The notes under the pieces: generated by a model
What the model was told of the DNA's origin: nothing
The model's input: the letters and a program-made list of their open reading frames with translations, nothing else
The model's database searches: none
Shown: piece by piece, positions 18,298 to 28,017 of the stretch
Position numbering within the stretch: the stretch's first letter is position 1
How the letters are laid out: the number at the start of each line of letters is the position of its first letter
Assembly (NCBI GenBank): GCA_017938155.1
Contig: JAGBCD010000041.1
Span: 1 to 53,226, forward strand
DNA length: 53,226 nt
Direction of reading: 5' to 3'
Source: Paludibacteraceae bacterium
GTDB lineage: Bacteria; Bacteroidota; Bacteroidia; Bacteroidales; Paludibacteraceae
Made by a program: the position numbers and the translations under genes

Positions 18298-18834
18298 TTA
18301 TTTGTTGTACAATTTGATGTATGCGTAACTATTCCCTACACATTCCAAGTATTTTGTAAATTCTTCATTCGAAATAACAACAGTTCCTCTACAATCATTC
18401 GGGTGGAAACTTAAAGATGTTGCATTTCTTAGGTTTTCATCCAGAAATAGAATCACATGATTTTCCTCATCATTTATTAGTCCAAACGGGCTAACGCTTC
18501 CAGGTTCCAATCCAAGGTATCTTGACATACGTTCGGCGCTTGCAAAACTTAATTTGCCCGGAGCTTTTTGTCCCGAACTAACCAACGTTTCCTTGAGCAT
18601 ATGTTCCAAATCATGTATTGCCAAATCGTACTCGCTATCAAAACAAACGAGGTAATGTTGATTTCCCTTGTGATTTCGAAAAAACAAGTTCTTACAATGT
18701 ACACTTCCATCATTTCGCCACCAGCGTTTGGCTTCCTCTATTGTTTTACCCTCTGGATGGTTATAGCAAGTATATGCGATTGCATGTTCATCCAGGTATT
18801 GTAAAACTTTTTGTTGTCTTTCGCTATATTCCAT
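18298..18834 (-). CDS. YbaK/ProX-type prolyl-tRNA editing domain protein
   Basis: 178 residues from the ATG at 18834 (MEYSERQQKVLQYLD). A longer reading to 18900 would overlap the upstream gene by 50 bp and adds a Cys-rich stretch atypical of the family. Motifs: HPEGKTIEEAKRWW, CKNLFFRNHKGNQHYL, SPFGLINDEENHVILFLD. Free-standing ProX/PrdX proteins hydrolyse Ala-tRNA-Pro or Cys-tRNA-Pro in the cytosol. Its position between the sugar transferase and nuclease genes looks incidental to polysaccharide synthesis. Confidence 0.85.
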   Translation of the reverse strand: MEYSERQQKVLQYLDEHAIAYTCYNHPEGKTIEEAKRWWRNDGSVHCKNLFFRNHKGNQHYLVCFDSEYDLAIHDLEHMLKETLVSSGQKAPGKLSFASAERMSRYLGLEPGSVSPFGLINDEENHVILFLDENLRNATSLSFHPNDCRGTVVISNEEFTKYLECVGNSYAYIKLYNK

Positions 18835-18850
18835 AATCGCTTTGATGTTT

Positions 18851-20350
18851 TTATGCGCTATGCATTTTTTTGAATAGTATAGACCACATTGTTCGCACAA
18901 AATAACTACAATCTGTTATGAATGGATGTTTGAAGTACTCATCCAAATATTTTTCTTCGCTTGCAAACAATTCTTCAAATGTCTTAGGGTGATCTATATA
19001 GAAAGGCGGTATTAGACCCGGTTTGCAACGTGTTCTTTTATCTTGCAGTTCAGGAGGATAAGTATCAAACATTGTTTTGCTCAATGGTCGTACTCCTACC
19101 AATTTGATATCCCCTTTTAGGAAGTTCAATATCATGGGCAACTCATCCAGCCAATACTTACGCATAAATTTTCCCCATGTGGTGATGCGAAAATCGTCAT
19201 CCGACTTATCTGCAATATTCATTCCGCCACGTTTATCAAAAACGTATTTTTGTATATACTCAGAATACGGGTGCATGGTGCGGAATTTATAGAAATGTAC
19301 TATTTTTTTATCTTTGCACACTCTTGGCAGGCTAATCAAAGGACCATATAACTTCATTTGTTCTTGTGGATATGGTTGAGAACGTCTATGAGCAAAGACA
19401 TATTCAATATGTCCCATTGGAACAATCTCATCCACTTCAAAACCACAATAGTACAAGCGTCCTAAAACTTCTGTTTTGCTCAGCACACGCTTTCTACCAT
19501 CTGTCACATCATAATACAAGCGACTCGTCATCAACAATCTTGGTATCACTCGACGCAAAACAAACCATGTGGTATATACCATCCAATTTATAACAACAGG
19601 ATAGGATTGTAATATTTTCTTCTTGACATATTCTTGTGGTCTATAGCAACACACATATATGCCATTATCTGGAAGTTTTTGATTTACAATACAAAAACGC
19701 CTATTGATACCTTTAGCTTCATTAAGCAAGCGCAAATCAACCAACGTAGAGTATTGGTAATCGGGTATTTGCATAAAACCAAATCTATCTCTATTTGCGA
19801 TGGCTTTTGTCTGGCGACTATTCAAATTGGCTTTTTGAGCGAGCATCTGATAGTCTTCTTCTGTCGTCAAGGACAAAACGGCTTGATGAATGGTTTCGAT
19901 TGATTCCTCTGTTCTTCTTTCATCTTTTCTTCTAACAACAGCATTCTCACGCTGTTCGATTTCCATTGCTGGTACATCTAAGTTTAGCGCATATTTGTAA
20001 TAGTGTTTCACCAATATGACTACCGAGTCCATCATTACAACGATGCCGACTATCCAATTGGCTACTACAGGAGAAAAGTTGACTGGTATTTTCGGCAACA
20101 AGAAATTTACCCCCCCCCATAAAACGAGTGCCGTTGACAACATAGACAACATTTCTTGCCAATACCACGTATCCTTGTATGAACGATATTTTCTAAAAAT
20201 AAATCCAAACAAGAGCCATACAAGCATCATTCCGCCAAATAACATTAGATACTCCAATATTGTTGCCTTGTCCAATGCAAGTCGCCATATCACACATGCA
20301 AATGCTGCTACCGTCCATAATGCAACATCTATCATTATACGCTTAAACAT
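18851..20350 (-). CDS. polysaccharide-initiating sugar transferase (polyprenyl-phosphate glycosyl-1-phosphate transferase)
   Basis: 499 residues. Four N-terminal membrane helices (e.g. YLMLFGGMMLVWLLFGFI, WIVGIVVMMDSVVILV), a central cytosolic domain, a further hydrophobic stretch, and the C-terminal catalytic module: FYKFRTMHPYSE, YWLDELPMILNFLKGD, KLVGVRPLS, CKPGLIPPF. The DEL and VRP motifs are diagnostic of the bacterial sugar transferase family (WcaJ/WbaP type) that loads the first sugar phosphate on undecaprenyl phosphate at the inner membrane. The middle domain is less typical than in WcaJ. No glycosyltransferases, flippase or polymerase are in the window. Confidence 0.85.
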   Translation of the reverse strand: MFKRIMIDVALWTVAAFACVIWRLALDKATILEYLMLFGGMMLVWLLFGFIFRKYRSYKDTWYWQEMLSMLSTALVLWGGVNFLLPKIPVNFSPVVANWIVGIVVMMDSVVILVKHYYKYALNLDVPAMEIEQRENAVVRRKDERRTEESIETIHQAVLSLTTEEDYQMLAQKANLNSRQTKAIANRDRFGFMQIPDYQYSTLVDLRLLNEAKGINRRFCIVNQKLPDNGIYVCCYRPQEYVKKKILQSYPVVINWMVYTTWFVLRRVIPRLLMTSRLYYDVTDGRKRVLSKTEVLGRLYYCGFEVDEIVPMGHIEYVFAHRRSQPYPQEQMKLYGPLISLPRVCKDKKIVHFYKFRTMHPYSEYIQKYVFDKRGGMNIADKSDDDFRITTWGKFMRKYWLDELPMILNFLKGDIKLVGVRPLSKTMFDTYPPELQDKRTRCKPGLIPPFYIDHPKTFEELFASEEKYLDEYFKHPFITDCSYFVRTMWSILFKKMHSA

Positions 20351-20363
20351 AGCTTTTCGAATA

Positions 20364-21161
20364 TTATTTTCTAAATCTGATTAAACACTTTTTTATCACA
20401 TTCTTAGTATTTTGCGCCAACAATTCATACCCCCACTCCATCAAGTTATTGGTCCATCGTTGAGGATGCGTAGTAATCATTATTTTAGCAGGCAATTCAT
20501 TATTACCCAGTCCTTGAATGATATCATGAGTACTATGATAAATCAAACCCTGTTGTATCCATAGGTCTTGATATGTCGGAATTTTATCTCTTACCGACAC
20601 CTTGTAACCATCCCAACACCTACCTGTATCAGTCAAATAAAACACTTTCGAATAGTCAACATCCAAATAGGGTTCTCCCAATAGATTATAGTCATGATAG
20701 TCATATGTTTGCCACAACCATTTTCCATCCCATTGACTGGTTGGAGCCCCATGCATACATATCGTCCGAACAGGATAAAACAATCTGAAGTATTCAATTT
20801 TTTCTGCGAAATGTTTGATTGCAACCTTTACATCTCCCTTCGCTATTGCCATATCCTCATAATGATAACCTATCTCGTGACCAAGGTTGACGATAGCACG
20901 TATCACATCGGGACAATTACTGCCCTTGGTTACTCTAAAAAAATACGTTGACTTGACACCCAACGCAGACTCAATTTTAGCAACCTTTAAACTATTGTAT
21001 GCTTTTTGATCTACATCGTGGCGTAAAATAACCCACTTCTCAGGACTATGCAAAAAACTCTCCTTTTCCAAACAGAACTCCTCAAACGTAAGAAACTTAT
21101 AACCTTGTTCTTTTAACTTACATATCAAGCGTTCATAACTTAGCAGTGTAAAATCTCTCAT
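20364..21161 (-). CDS. polysaccharide deacetylase-like (NodB fold) protein
   Basis: 265 residues from the ATG at 21161 (MRDFTLLSYERLICKL). A longer frame to 21236 would overlap the upstream gene. It has the metal-site motif LRHDVDQKAY and GHEIGYHYED, resembling NodB-type carbohydrate esterases, with a C-terminal HSTHDIIQG and ITTHPQRWTN. No signal peptide, so it is cytosolic, which is common for proteins of this group in capsule loci. The substrate is unknown. It lies 5 bp after the upstream gene. Confidence 0.75.
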   Translation of the reverse strand: MRDFTLLSYERLICKLKEQGYKFLTFEEFCLEKESFLHSPEKWVILRHDVDQKAYNSLKVAKIESALGVKSTYFFRVTKGSNCPDVIRAIVNLGHEIGYHYEDMAIAKGDVKVAIKHFAEKIEYFRLFYPVRTICMHGAPTSQWDGKWLWQTYDYHDYNLLGEPYLDVDYSKVFYLTDTGRCWDGYKVSVRDKIPTYQDLWIQQGLIYHSTHDIIQGLGNNELPAKIMITTHPQRWTNNLMEWGYELLAQNTKNVIKKCLIRFRK

Positions 21162-21166
21162 CGTAT

Positions 21167-22324
21167 TTAGTATGGAACCATTTGTGTTCCTTTGATTGTT
21201 CTCTTTATTCCTTTCAATACATTTGCCCACATCCAATGTGCCATGTAACGGGGAGCATAAGGCATCATATCCACAGCATTAGCATAGCGCACTTTTAGAG
21301 TTATCCATTTGCGTTTAAGTATGGGCATTTTTCTAGCCACCTCACGCTCAACAATAGGTTTATGATTACGCCCTTGTCCTTCACGCATAACGCGTCCAAA
21401 CAAACGTTCACCATACTTCATTATCCTGGCGCTATCGCTATACAATGGCCACTCATTGCTGGGCAATTGCAAATGATTAACCAGTACATACCCCACAGTT
21501 CTCCAAACCCCTAACAATTTGAGTTTGCGCAAATGCTTATGGAGATATTGCTCCATCTCTACTTGCTTGTCATGCGTAGCCGCACCATACACATTATGTG
21601 CCAACAAGGCCATATCGCACAACTGTTTCATTGGCATACCAGTCGATATAAAATGTTCCCAAGCGTGCATAAAGACAAACAACATATTAAATTTATCTTC
21701 GGGAACATTGACTTGCAGTTCTCCGATAACAAAAGGTTTCGCTTGAGCCATTCCTTCTCTCTCCAAACGAGCATAATATCGCTCATCACGCTCGCTGGCA
21801 AACCCCATCGTAATACGATGCAACTCAATAGCGGCTTCATCTGGAAAAACAAAACAATAATGTTTCAACTCTTCCCACTCTTCATCATGATGAATTGCCT
21901 CGGGGAAGGCTTTGCGCAGATTGGCACATGCCACATGATAATTATCCACTCCTACCCACACATCCAAATCACCCCATTGACGCAAATAAGGAGTAGGATA
22001 ATACTGAGCCAAACTAAATCCTTTTAACAAAACGGCAGGTACCCCATCCAACCCCTCAATGCATCGTTTCAGACGCTCTTCCCATTTCTTTTGCGATAGC
22101 ATATTTGCCACACAATATTGCTGCATTCTATACTTCCAATCAGCAGGAATACCTATCTGATCATCCATTTTAAGGAGAATATCATACAGCAACGGCGATG
22201 TCCCTTGTTTGTTGGCTATGGTTAACACTTCTGGCCACAAAACACCTGAAAAGTTTTTTGCACTCTTCTTACCCCATATTGCAGAGCAAATCAATTCCAA
22301 ATATACCGTTTCAGCAGTTGTCAT
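21167..22324 (-). CDS. nucleotidyltransferase-fold protein (NTP_transf_5 family)
   Basis: 385 residues with the family signature LLKGFSLAQYYPTPYLRQWG followed by DLDVWV around residue 120, the nucleotidyltransferase GDxD metal motif. Proteins of this family occur often in polysaccharide clusters, but their chemistry is not settled. No signal peptide. First gene of the longer minus-strand unit, 22 bp from a good promoter. Confidence 0.78.
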   Translation of the reverse strand: MTTAETVYLELICSAIWGKKSAKNFSGVLWPEVLTIANKQGTSPLLYDILLKMDDQIGIPADWKYRMQQYCVANMLSQKKWEERLKRCIEGLDGVPAVLLKGFSLAQYYPTPYLRQWGDLDVWVGVDNYHVACANLRKAFPEAIHHDEEWEELKHYCFVFPDEAAIELHRITMGFASERDERYYARLEREGMAQAKPFVIGELQVNVPEDKFNMLFVFMHAWEHFISTGMPMKQLCDMALLAHNVYGAATHDKQVEMEQYLHKHLRKLKLLGVWRTVGYVLVNHLQLPSNEWPLYSDSARIMKYGERLFGRVMREGQGRNHKPIVEREVARKMPILKRKWITLKVRYANAVDMMPYAPRYMAHWMWANVLKGIKRTIKGTQMVPY

Positions 22325-22346
22325 CGTATAATATATAAACAGCGCG

Positions 22347-22378
22347 CAAAGTTACAAAAAATTATTCATATTAACAAA
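22347..22378 (-). promoter_or_regulatory. promoter of the 22324-13308 unit
   Basis: On the minus strand TTTG (plus 22375-22378), 20 bp, TAACTTTG (plus 22347-22354). The following genes are spaced by -4 to +13 bp, so it probably drives all seven. Confidence 0.75.
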
Positions 22379-22684
22379 TTTTAATCCACTTGTCATCAAC
22401 ATACCCACCTAAATACACCTTTCGTTTATTGATTTGTGAACAACATAATGCTTTTAGACAACCTCTCAAATTCCCCTCTTAGAAATTAAAAATCTCATTA
22501 GCACTCCCTATAGAACGAAGAAACGAACACAAAAATTTTGTTGAAAGCATCATCGCGTTAATCCCCATTTACAAAAAAGCAAATCACATGCTATTGGGGA
22601 TTTGTAAGGCACCATACTCCTTAAAAAATTTTTCATCCTATCAACATACACAAACAACACAGCATCACTTTTCACATTGCAAAA
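22379..22684. other. intergenic region between divergent EPS and recR units
   Basis: No coding frame is seen. There is one imperfect hairpin (ATCCCCAT near 22561 with ATTGGGGAT near 22593). Otherwise AT-rich spacer. Confidence 0.4.
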
Positions 22685-22716
22685 TTTGCATATCTACAAT
22701 AATATTTGTACCTTTG
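22685..22716 (+). promoter_or_regulatory. promoter of recR operon
   Basis: TTTG at 22685-22688, 20 bp, TACCTTTG at 22709-22716; the ATG follows 38 bp later. Confidence 0.75.
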
Positions 22717-22753
22717 CAAGCCTTGAGCGATGCAAATCACTCATTTGTTTTTT

Positions 22754-23374
22754 ATGAACACAGAATATCCTTCTATACTACTCAGCGAAGCCGTAAAGCA
22801 ATTTTCCTCACTCCCTGGTTTAGGAAAAAAGACTGCGTTACGTCTTGTTTTACACCTATTACGGAGGCCTACCGACGAAGTGAACGCCTTTGCTGAAGCA
22901 CTCACCAAATTGAGACAAGAGGTACACTATTGCAATATATGCCACAACATTTCGGACGACGACATTTGTCCGATATGCAAGTCGTCGCATCGAAATCACC
23001 AATTGGTTTGTATTGTAGAGAACATACAAGACGTGATGTCTATTGAAAACACAGGACAATACAACGGAGTATATCACGTCTTAGGAGGCATCATTTCTCC
23101 CATGGATGGTATTGGTCCCAAAGACATTGAGATTGATTCTCTGATTGCACGCATTGAAACGGGAGCCATCAAAGAGGTTATATTAGCCTTGCCTACCACA
23201 ATGGAAGGCGACACAACTAATTTCTACATTTATCGAAGAATAAGTTCCATATCCCAATCCGTTCAAATCACTCAGATTGCACGTGGTATAGCCATTGGAA
23301 ACGAGTTGGAATATACGGATGAAGTCACATTAGGAAGATCTATTATTAATCGAATTGAATACAATGGAAAGTAA
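22754..23374 (+). CDS. recR: recombination protein RecR
   Basis: 206 residues from the ATG at 22754 ([14 protein letters not shown]); a TTG 24 bp upstream is less likely. Helix-hairpin-helix ([20 protein letters not shown]), a four-Cys zinc finger ([16 protein letters not shown]) and a Toprim domain ([21 protein letters not shown]). Acts in RecFOR-dependent loading of RecA at gaps. Length is normal. First gene of a five-gene plus-strand operon. Confidence 0.95.
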   Translation: MNTEYPSILLSEAVKQFSSLPGLGKKTALRLVLHLLRRPTDEVNAFAEALTKLRQEVHYCNICHNISDDDICPICKSSHRNHQLVCIVENIQDVMSIENTGQYNGVYHVLGGIISPMDGIGPKDIEIDSLIARIETGAIKEVILALPTTMEGDTTNFYIYRRISSISQSVQITQIARGIAIGNELEYTDEVTLGRSIINRIEYNGK

Positions 23375-23828
23375 AATCATCAAACATCTAAATTGGTATT
23401 ACTATACCATGCTTGCGCTTACTTTGATAGCAGGCACCCTATCTTATTACCTCATCATCAAAGACGTTATTATCCCCATTGACCCGATGACAACAGTTGG
23501 TCAAGTGATACAATATTTCGTTATTCTTGATGCAATTATTACCATCCCATTGGGATTATATGGATTCAAACGTATTTGCGACAAACTACGTACATTAGAT
23601 GATGAAAACATCAAATATGCACAATATCAAAAGTGGGCAGCATGGCGCATCGTTTTGGTCAGCAATGCCATGATATTCGGCATCAGTGCATTCTACCTAA
23701 TGGGAGCATACAAATCCATGCTATGGATAGCTGCTATTTCTGCCATTGGATGGTATTTTACCAAGCCTACAATTGGCAAAATGGCACAAGAACTAAGGCC
23801 TAAATCTGATAATGAAGAAACATACTAA
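23364..23828 (+). CDS. small inner-membrane protein of unknown function
   Basis: 154 residues from the ATG at 23364, overlapping recR by 11 bp. Four predicted membrane helices ([74 protein letters not shown]). I recognise no family beyond generic Bacteroidales membrane proteins that follow recR. Confidence 0.7.
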   Translation: MESKIIKHLNWYYYTMLALTLIAGTLSYYLIIKDVIIPIDPMTTVGQVIQYFVILDAIITIPLGLYGFKRICDKLRTLDDENIKYAQYQKWAAWRIVLVSNAMIFGISAFYLMGAYKSMLWIAAISAIGWYFTKPTIGKMAQELRPKSDNEETY

Positions 23829-23841
23829 TCTCTTTTAGCAT

Positions 23842-24258
23842 ATGGTCATTGCAGTCGATTTTGATGGGACTATTGTTACCCACGAATACCCAGCCATTGG
23901 CAAACCCATTCCTTTTGCAATTGAAACACTCAAAAAACTTCAACAAGAGGACCACCATCAGCTTATCCTATGGACAGTTAGAGAAGGAGACTTGCTGAAG
24001 GAAGCGGTCGAATATTGCGCAAACAAAGGATTGGAATTTTATGCCGTGAACTCCAACTTCCCTAACGACGAGTTGATTCCTGCTGCAAGTAGAAAACTCA
24101 ACGCAGATATCTTCATCGACGACCACAATCTTGGAGGATTACCTGATTGGGGTATTATCTATCGAATGATTCACGAAGGAAAAGCTTTGAGACCTATTCC
24201 TACAAGCAACATCGAAGAGAAAAAACCAAAGAGTTTATTTGAACGTATTTTTGGCTAA
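23842..24258 (+). CDS. HAD-superfamily phosphatase (BT0820-like)
   Basis: 138 residues. HAD motif I VDFDGTIVTHEYP, motif II-like LWTVREGD, and motif IV FIDDHNLGGLPDWG. Close in layout to the small HAD proteins of Bacteroides such as BT0820. A cytosolic phosphohydrolase of unknown substrate. It lies 13 bp after the membrane-protein gene, and the next gene starts directly after its stop. Confidence 0.85.
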   Translation: MVIAVDFDGTIVTHEYPAIGKPIPFAIETLKKLQQEDHHQLILWTVREGDLLKEAVEYCANKGLEFYAVNSNFPNDELIPAASRKLNADIFIDDHNLGGLPDWGIIYRMIHEGKALRPIPTSNIEEKKPKSLFERIFG

Positions 24259-24759
24259 ATGACTATCCACTTACGCAAAATAGAACCAACAGACCTCCCC
24301 TTTTTGTACCTTTGGGAAAACGAAACCAATGTATGGAAAGATGGAGACACACATAATCCCCTATCGCAACAAGACTTGCGCAATTACATTGCCTCCACCA
24401 CTGGAGACATTTACCAAGATGGTCAACTGCGTTTAATCATTGAGTCCGAAACAAAAGACCCTGTAGGATGCATTGACTTATACGACTTGGACATTCGCAA
24501 TCGCAAAGCAGGTATAGGAATATATATTGCTAAACATTCACGCGAACAATGCTATGGAAAAATGGCTCTGCAACAATTAGAAGAATACGCATTCCATTTT
24601 CTCAACTTGAGAACATTATATGCTTTTACGCATGTACAAAACACACCATGCAACCAATTATTCCAATCCACACATTTTCAATCTATTGCTACACTACCCT
24701 ATTGGACACTCGAAGGCAATGCTACACTTTGGATAAAGAACAATCCAAATATCCTTTGA
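24259..24759 (+). CDS. GNAT family N-acetyltransferase
   Basis: 166 residues. GNAT pattern: LRKIEPTDLPFLYLWEN at the N-terminus, beta-4 PVGCIDLYDLDIRNRKAGIG, then AKHSREQCYGKMALQQLEEY in the acetyl-CoA loop position. Similar to SpeG/RimJ-like enzymes in Bacteroidales. Substrate unknown. The ATG directly follows the TAA of the HAD gene, so the genes are translationally coupled. Confidence 0.82.
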   Translation: MTIHLRKIEPTDLPFLYLWENETNVWKDGDTHNPLSQQDLRNYIASTTGDIYQDGQLRLIIESETKDPVGCIDLYDLDIRNRKAGIGIYIAKHSREQCYGKMALQQLEEYAFHFLNLRTLYAFTHVQNTPCNQLFQSTHFQSIATLPYWTLEGNATLWIKNNPNIL

Positions 24760-24784
24760 TGCCCAACTAAAACCAATATAAATC

Positions 24785-25714
24785 ATGTTAGGAATCATCA
24801 TCAACCCCAAATCTGGTAAAAAGGCTTTTAGAAGACAACGACTCTATTTATGGAAGTTACTTAAAAAAAGGCATGAGCCTTTTACTTATCGTGTTACCAA
24901 ATATGCAGGACATGCCATTGAGTTGGCACGTGAACTTGTAGAAACAGGACATGACCAAATATTAGTATTAGGAGGAGACGGAACGGTAAGCGAAACCATC
25001 AACGGTATCATGACTGCCACCATAACCGACGAACAACGAAAAAAAGTTAGTTTTGGTATAATGCCAAGAGGTACAGGAAACGACTGGGGTCGATATTGGG
25101 GATTAACACGCAAGTTCAAAGATGCGCTTGAGTCATTTTTTAGCGGCACACCACATCCAGTGGACGTCGGATGCCTTACTTATTGGAGAAATAATATCGA
25201 ACATCATCACTATTTTATCAATTCCATCGGATTTGGTATTGACCCATTGACTTGCCGAATTGCTACCAATCTAAAAAACTATATTGGTAGTCATCACATC
25301 AATTATTTCTTTGGACTAATCATCGCTCTATTCAAAATCAAACCTATTCCTGTAGATTTGCATTGCGACAATCATATACTTGAGAACAAATCGCTTTTCA
25401 CAATGAACATCGGCAACGGTCCTTATTCGGGTGGAGGAATAAAACAAAACCCAGACGCAGACCCTACAGATGGCATATTCCATTCCATGTTTCTTGAGCC
25501 ACCGACGTTCAAACAAATATGTCAAGCGGTGCCTGTTTTATTCTCAGGCGGACTTACCCAATTGGATTTTGTGTATAGTCTAATAGGCAAAAAATTAAAA
25601 ATTGACACGAAGCAACACTTGGCATTAGAAGCAGACGGCATCATGATGGACATCATGGGACCATGCGAAGTGCACTGCATTCACCATGCTATCAACATGC
25701 AAGTGAGAATTTAG
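24785..25714 (+). CDS. diacylglycerol/lipid kinase family protein (YegS/DgkB-like)
   Basis: 309 residues. The catalytic-domain signatures GIIINPKSGKK, VLGGDGTVSETING and MPRGTGNDWGR are complete. Soluble or peripheral enzyme that phosphorylates diacylglycerol or a related lipid. It ends 4 bp inside the convergent murU gene (25711), so the stop codons overlap. Confidence 0.9.
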   Translation: MLGIIINPKSGKKAFRRQRLYLWKLLKKRHEPFTYRVTKYAGHAIELARELVETGHDQILVLGGDGTVSETINGIMTATITDEQRKKVSFGIMPRGTGNDWGRYWGLTRKFKDALESFFSGTPHPVDVGCLTYWRNNIEHHHYFINSIGFGIDPLTCRIATNLKNYIGSHHINYFFGLIIALFKIKPIPVDLHCDNHILENKSLFTMNIGNGPYSGGGIKQNPDADPTDGIFHSMFLEPPTFKQICQAVPVLFSGGLTQLDFVYSLIGKKLKIDTKQHLALEADGIMMDIMGPCEVHCIHHAINMQVRI

Positions 25715-26466
25715 AGTAACATGGTTTGAGCGAATTGCTCTGCCTCTTCCAATTGATTTATTTTACCCACATCCATCATTTGATAATTGGTGGGCACGTA
25801 TGCCTTGAGTGAATGATTTTGGCATAAGTATATATACAAATCTACCAAAGAAAACTTAGGCCCTTTCATATCATAGAAGGCATCCATATAGTCAAATATT
25901 TTAGGATTGAGCAACTGCATTCCAGAGAAAGCAAAGGCGTCCAACCCTTCCACATTCAAATCGATAGGTTTTTTCTCCCCCGTCGCAATATTTTGCCATC
26001 CGTGCAAACGACGCTCTTCATCAAACAAAAGGTATCGTTGCGTCTTTCGAGGGCTTACTACTATCAATCCCAAAGCATTAGGATCATAAGCGGTCATTAG
26101 AGAGGATAAATCAATATTAGATAAGATATCCACATTACAAACCAAAATAGGTTCATCGTCATCATTCTTCAACCATTCTTTGGCACGATACAAACCGCCC
26201 CCAGTATCCAGCAACATCTCTCTTTCATCACTGATATGCACCTGACAACCTTCCATGCGATACGTCTGTAGATAATCCACTATTTGGTCGGCTAAATGGT
26301 GCACATTTACCACAAACTCCCGTATTCCTACGGCATACAACTTATCCAATTGCCATTGGAGTAAAGTCTTACCCGCAAAAGCAACCAATGCTTTAGGTGT
26401 TGTATCGGTCAAGGGTTTAAGACGTGTTCCCAACCCTGCTGCAAAAATCATCGCTTTCATACTCAT
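25711..26466 (-). CDS. murU: nucleotidyltransferase, probable MurNAc-1-phosphate uridylyltransferase
   Basis: 251 residues. Nucleotidyltransferase signature FAAGLGTRLKPLTDTTPKAL, metal-binding VCNVDIL, and MLLDTGGGL. Family members make UDP- or GDP-sugars. Location directly behind an AmgK-type kinase, with a 4-bp overlap, identifies it as MurU, which turns MurNAc-1-phosphate into UDP-MurNAc and bypasses de novo synthesis. Cytosolic. Confidence 0.85.
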   Translation of the reverse strand: MSMKAMIFAAGLGTRLKPLTDTTPKALVAFAGKTLLQWQLDKLYAVGIREFVVNVHHLADQIVDYLQTYRMEGCQVHISDEREMLLDTGGGLYRAKEWLKNDDDEPILVCNVDILSNIDLSSLMTAYDPNALGLIVVSPRKTQRYLLFDEERRLHGWQNIATGEKKPIDLNVEGLDAFAFSGMQLLNPKIFDYMDAFYDMKGPKFSLVDLYIYLCQNHSLKAYVPTNYQMMDVGKINQLEEAEQFAQTMLL

Positions 26467-27932
26467 TTCTCCTTTGCTGGGAACTCGCGTTCCATATTCT
26501 GTTCGCGATGAATAAGTTGAACTTCTACTCCAAATTTCTCATTGATATGTTTGGCCATATTCTCCGCTGCATACACACTGCGGTGCTGGCCGCCCGTACA
26601 ACCAAAGGACACCATTAGGTTTTGGAAACCACGATCTATATAACGTTTTACGCTCGCATCCACCAAAGAATATGCAGCATCCAAGAATGGGAATATCTCA
26701 CCATCTTCTTCCAAGAATTGAATGACAGGTTGGTCCATACCTGTGTAATACGTATATCGCTCGTATTTACCAGGATTGTTCACGGCACGACAGTCAAATA
26801 CAAAACCACCACCATTACCGCTCGCATCGGCAGGAATACCTTTCTTGTATGAGAAACTATACACACGAACCACCAAAGGTTTTCTCACACCAACCTCCTT
26901 AAATTGTTTCATCTCTGTCATCTTGTGCAACACTTCCACCAAATAAGGATAGTCTTCTGCGGCATTCTTCAAGAGTTGTCTCAAGTTTTCAATGGCATAA
27001 GGTATGGATTGTAAGAAGTGAGGTTTTTTCTCAAAATAACCTCTAAAGCCATAAGCACCCAGCACTTGCATTGTACGGAAAAGTACATAGTGCTTTAAGG
27101 TCTCATAAAACTCCTCTTCATCTACCGAGACATATTTCTTCAATTCATCCAAATACTCTTGAATCAACTCAATACGTAACTCGTTGTGGAAATTCGCTTT
27201 GGCTTGCCATAGGAAAGACGCCACATCATAATACACGGGGCCTCTTCGTCCACCTTGAAAATCAATAAAATAAGGCACCAGCTCCTCTTCGCCAGTCTCT
27301 TCGTTTTTCTTGCTCACTACCATCACGTTTCGCGATTGGAAATCGCGATACATGAACGTATGCATGCGAGGCTGAAGAAGAATATAAGCCAAACGTTCAA
27401 ACTCATTCTCCAACATATCTTCTTGATAATCCAAACCAGTGGCTTTCAAGAAACAATACTTGAAGTAGTTCAAATCCCATTGTATTGAACGCAGATTGAA
27501 ATCAGGCTGAGGATAACAAATACTAAAATTAAACTTATCTGCCCCCTTCACTTGAAAAACCGCCAACGCACGCATCGTCTTGCGAAGCAACGCTTTCTCA
27601 CGCTCACAAAAACTACCCGTCTTACGTCCATCTGCAATATAGTCAAAGAGCAAAGTATCGCCCAAATCTTCCTGAACATATGCCATCTCATCATCACTCA
27701 CCGCCTTCACTTCAGGGACATTCAAACCCTGACTCTTAAAATGTTTCGCCATCTCCAAAAAGGCTCTATTCTCATCACGAGAAGTACCTTGAACACCTAT
27801 CAACGATACAGAATCATCCATACTGATGATGCGATAATAACGGCGATTACTACCAGAAGCTGTCAAAGCAACTTGAGAACCTACTTTCTTACCTGTTGCT
27901 TGCAAAAACAATTGAGCTAATGATTGTGACAT
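26463..27932 (-). CDS. amgK: AmgK-like sugar kinase fused to a RapZ C-terminal domain
   Basis: 489 residues. Residues ~1-340 form an APH-fold kinase related to AmgK (MurNAc/GlcNAc anomeric kinase): SGSNRRYYRI, YVQEDLGDTLLF, catalytic FMYRDFQSRNVMV and YFIDFQGGRRGP. Residues ~350-489 match the C-terminal domain of RapZ: SFSYKKGIPADASGNGGGF, FDCRAVNNPG, VSFGCTGGQHRSVYAAE. RapZ C-domains bind glucosamine-6-phosphate and regulate GlmS in Enterobacteria. The fusion suggests that recycling of MurNAc is tuned by amino-sugar phosphate. The partner MurU is encoded downstream. Confidence 0.88.
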   Translation of the reverse strand: MSQSLAQLFLQATGKKVGSQVALTASGSNRRYYRIISMDDSVSLIGVQGTSRDENRAFLEMAKHFKSQGLNVPEVKAVSDDEMAYVQEDLGDTLLFDYIADGRKTGSFCEREKALLRKTMRALAVFQVKGADKFNFSICYPQPDFNLRSIQWDLNYFKYCFLKATGLDYQEDMLENEFERLAYILLQPRMHTFMYRDFQSRNVMVVSKKNEETGEEELVPYFIDFQGGRRGPVYYDVASFLWQAKANFHNELRIELIQEYLDELKKYVSVDEEEFYETLKHYVLFRTMQVLGAYGFRGYFEKKPHFLQSIPYAIENLRQLLKNAAEDYPYLVEVLHKMTEMKQFKEVGVRKPLVVRVYSFSYKKGIPADASGNGGGFVFDCRAVNNPGKYERYTYYTGMDQPVIQFLEEDGEIFPFLDAAYSLVDASVKRYIDRGFQNLMVSFGCTGGQHRSVYAAENMAKHINEKFGVEVQLIHREQNMEREFPAKEK

Positions 27933-27985
27933 ATTATAATGCGTATTTTATATTCCTTATTTACATGCTATATACATGCGACCGA

Positions 27986-28017
27986 CAAAGGTACAAAAAA
28001 TATATGACATACACAAA
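27986..28017 (-). promoter_or_regulatory. promoter of amgK-rapZ / murU operon
   Basis: On the minus strand TTTG (plus 28014-28017), 20 bp, TACCTTTG (plus 27986-27993), 53 bp before the ATG. Confidence 0.72.
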
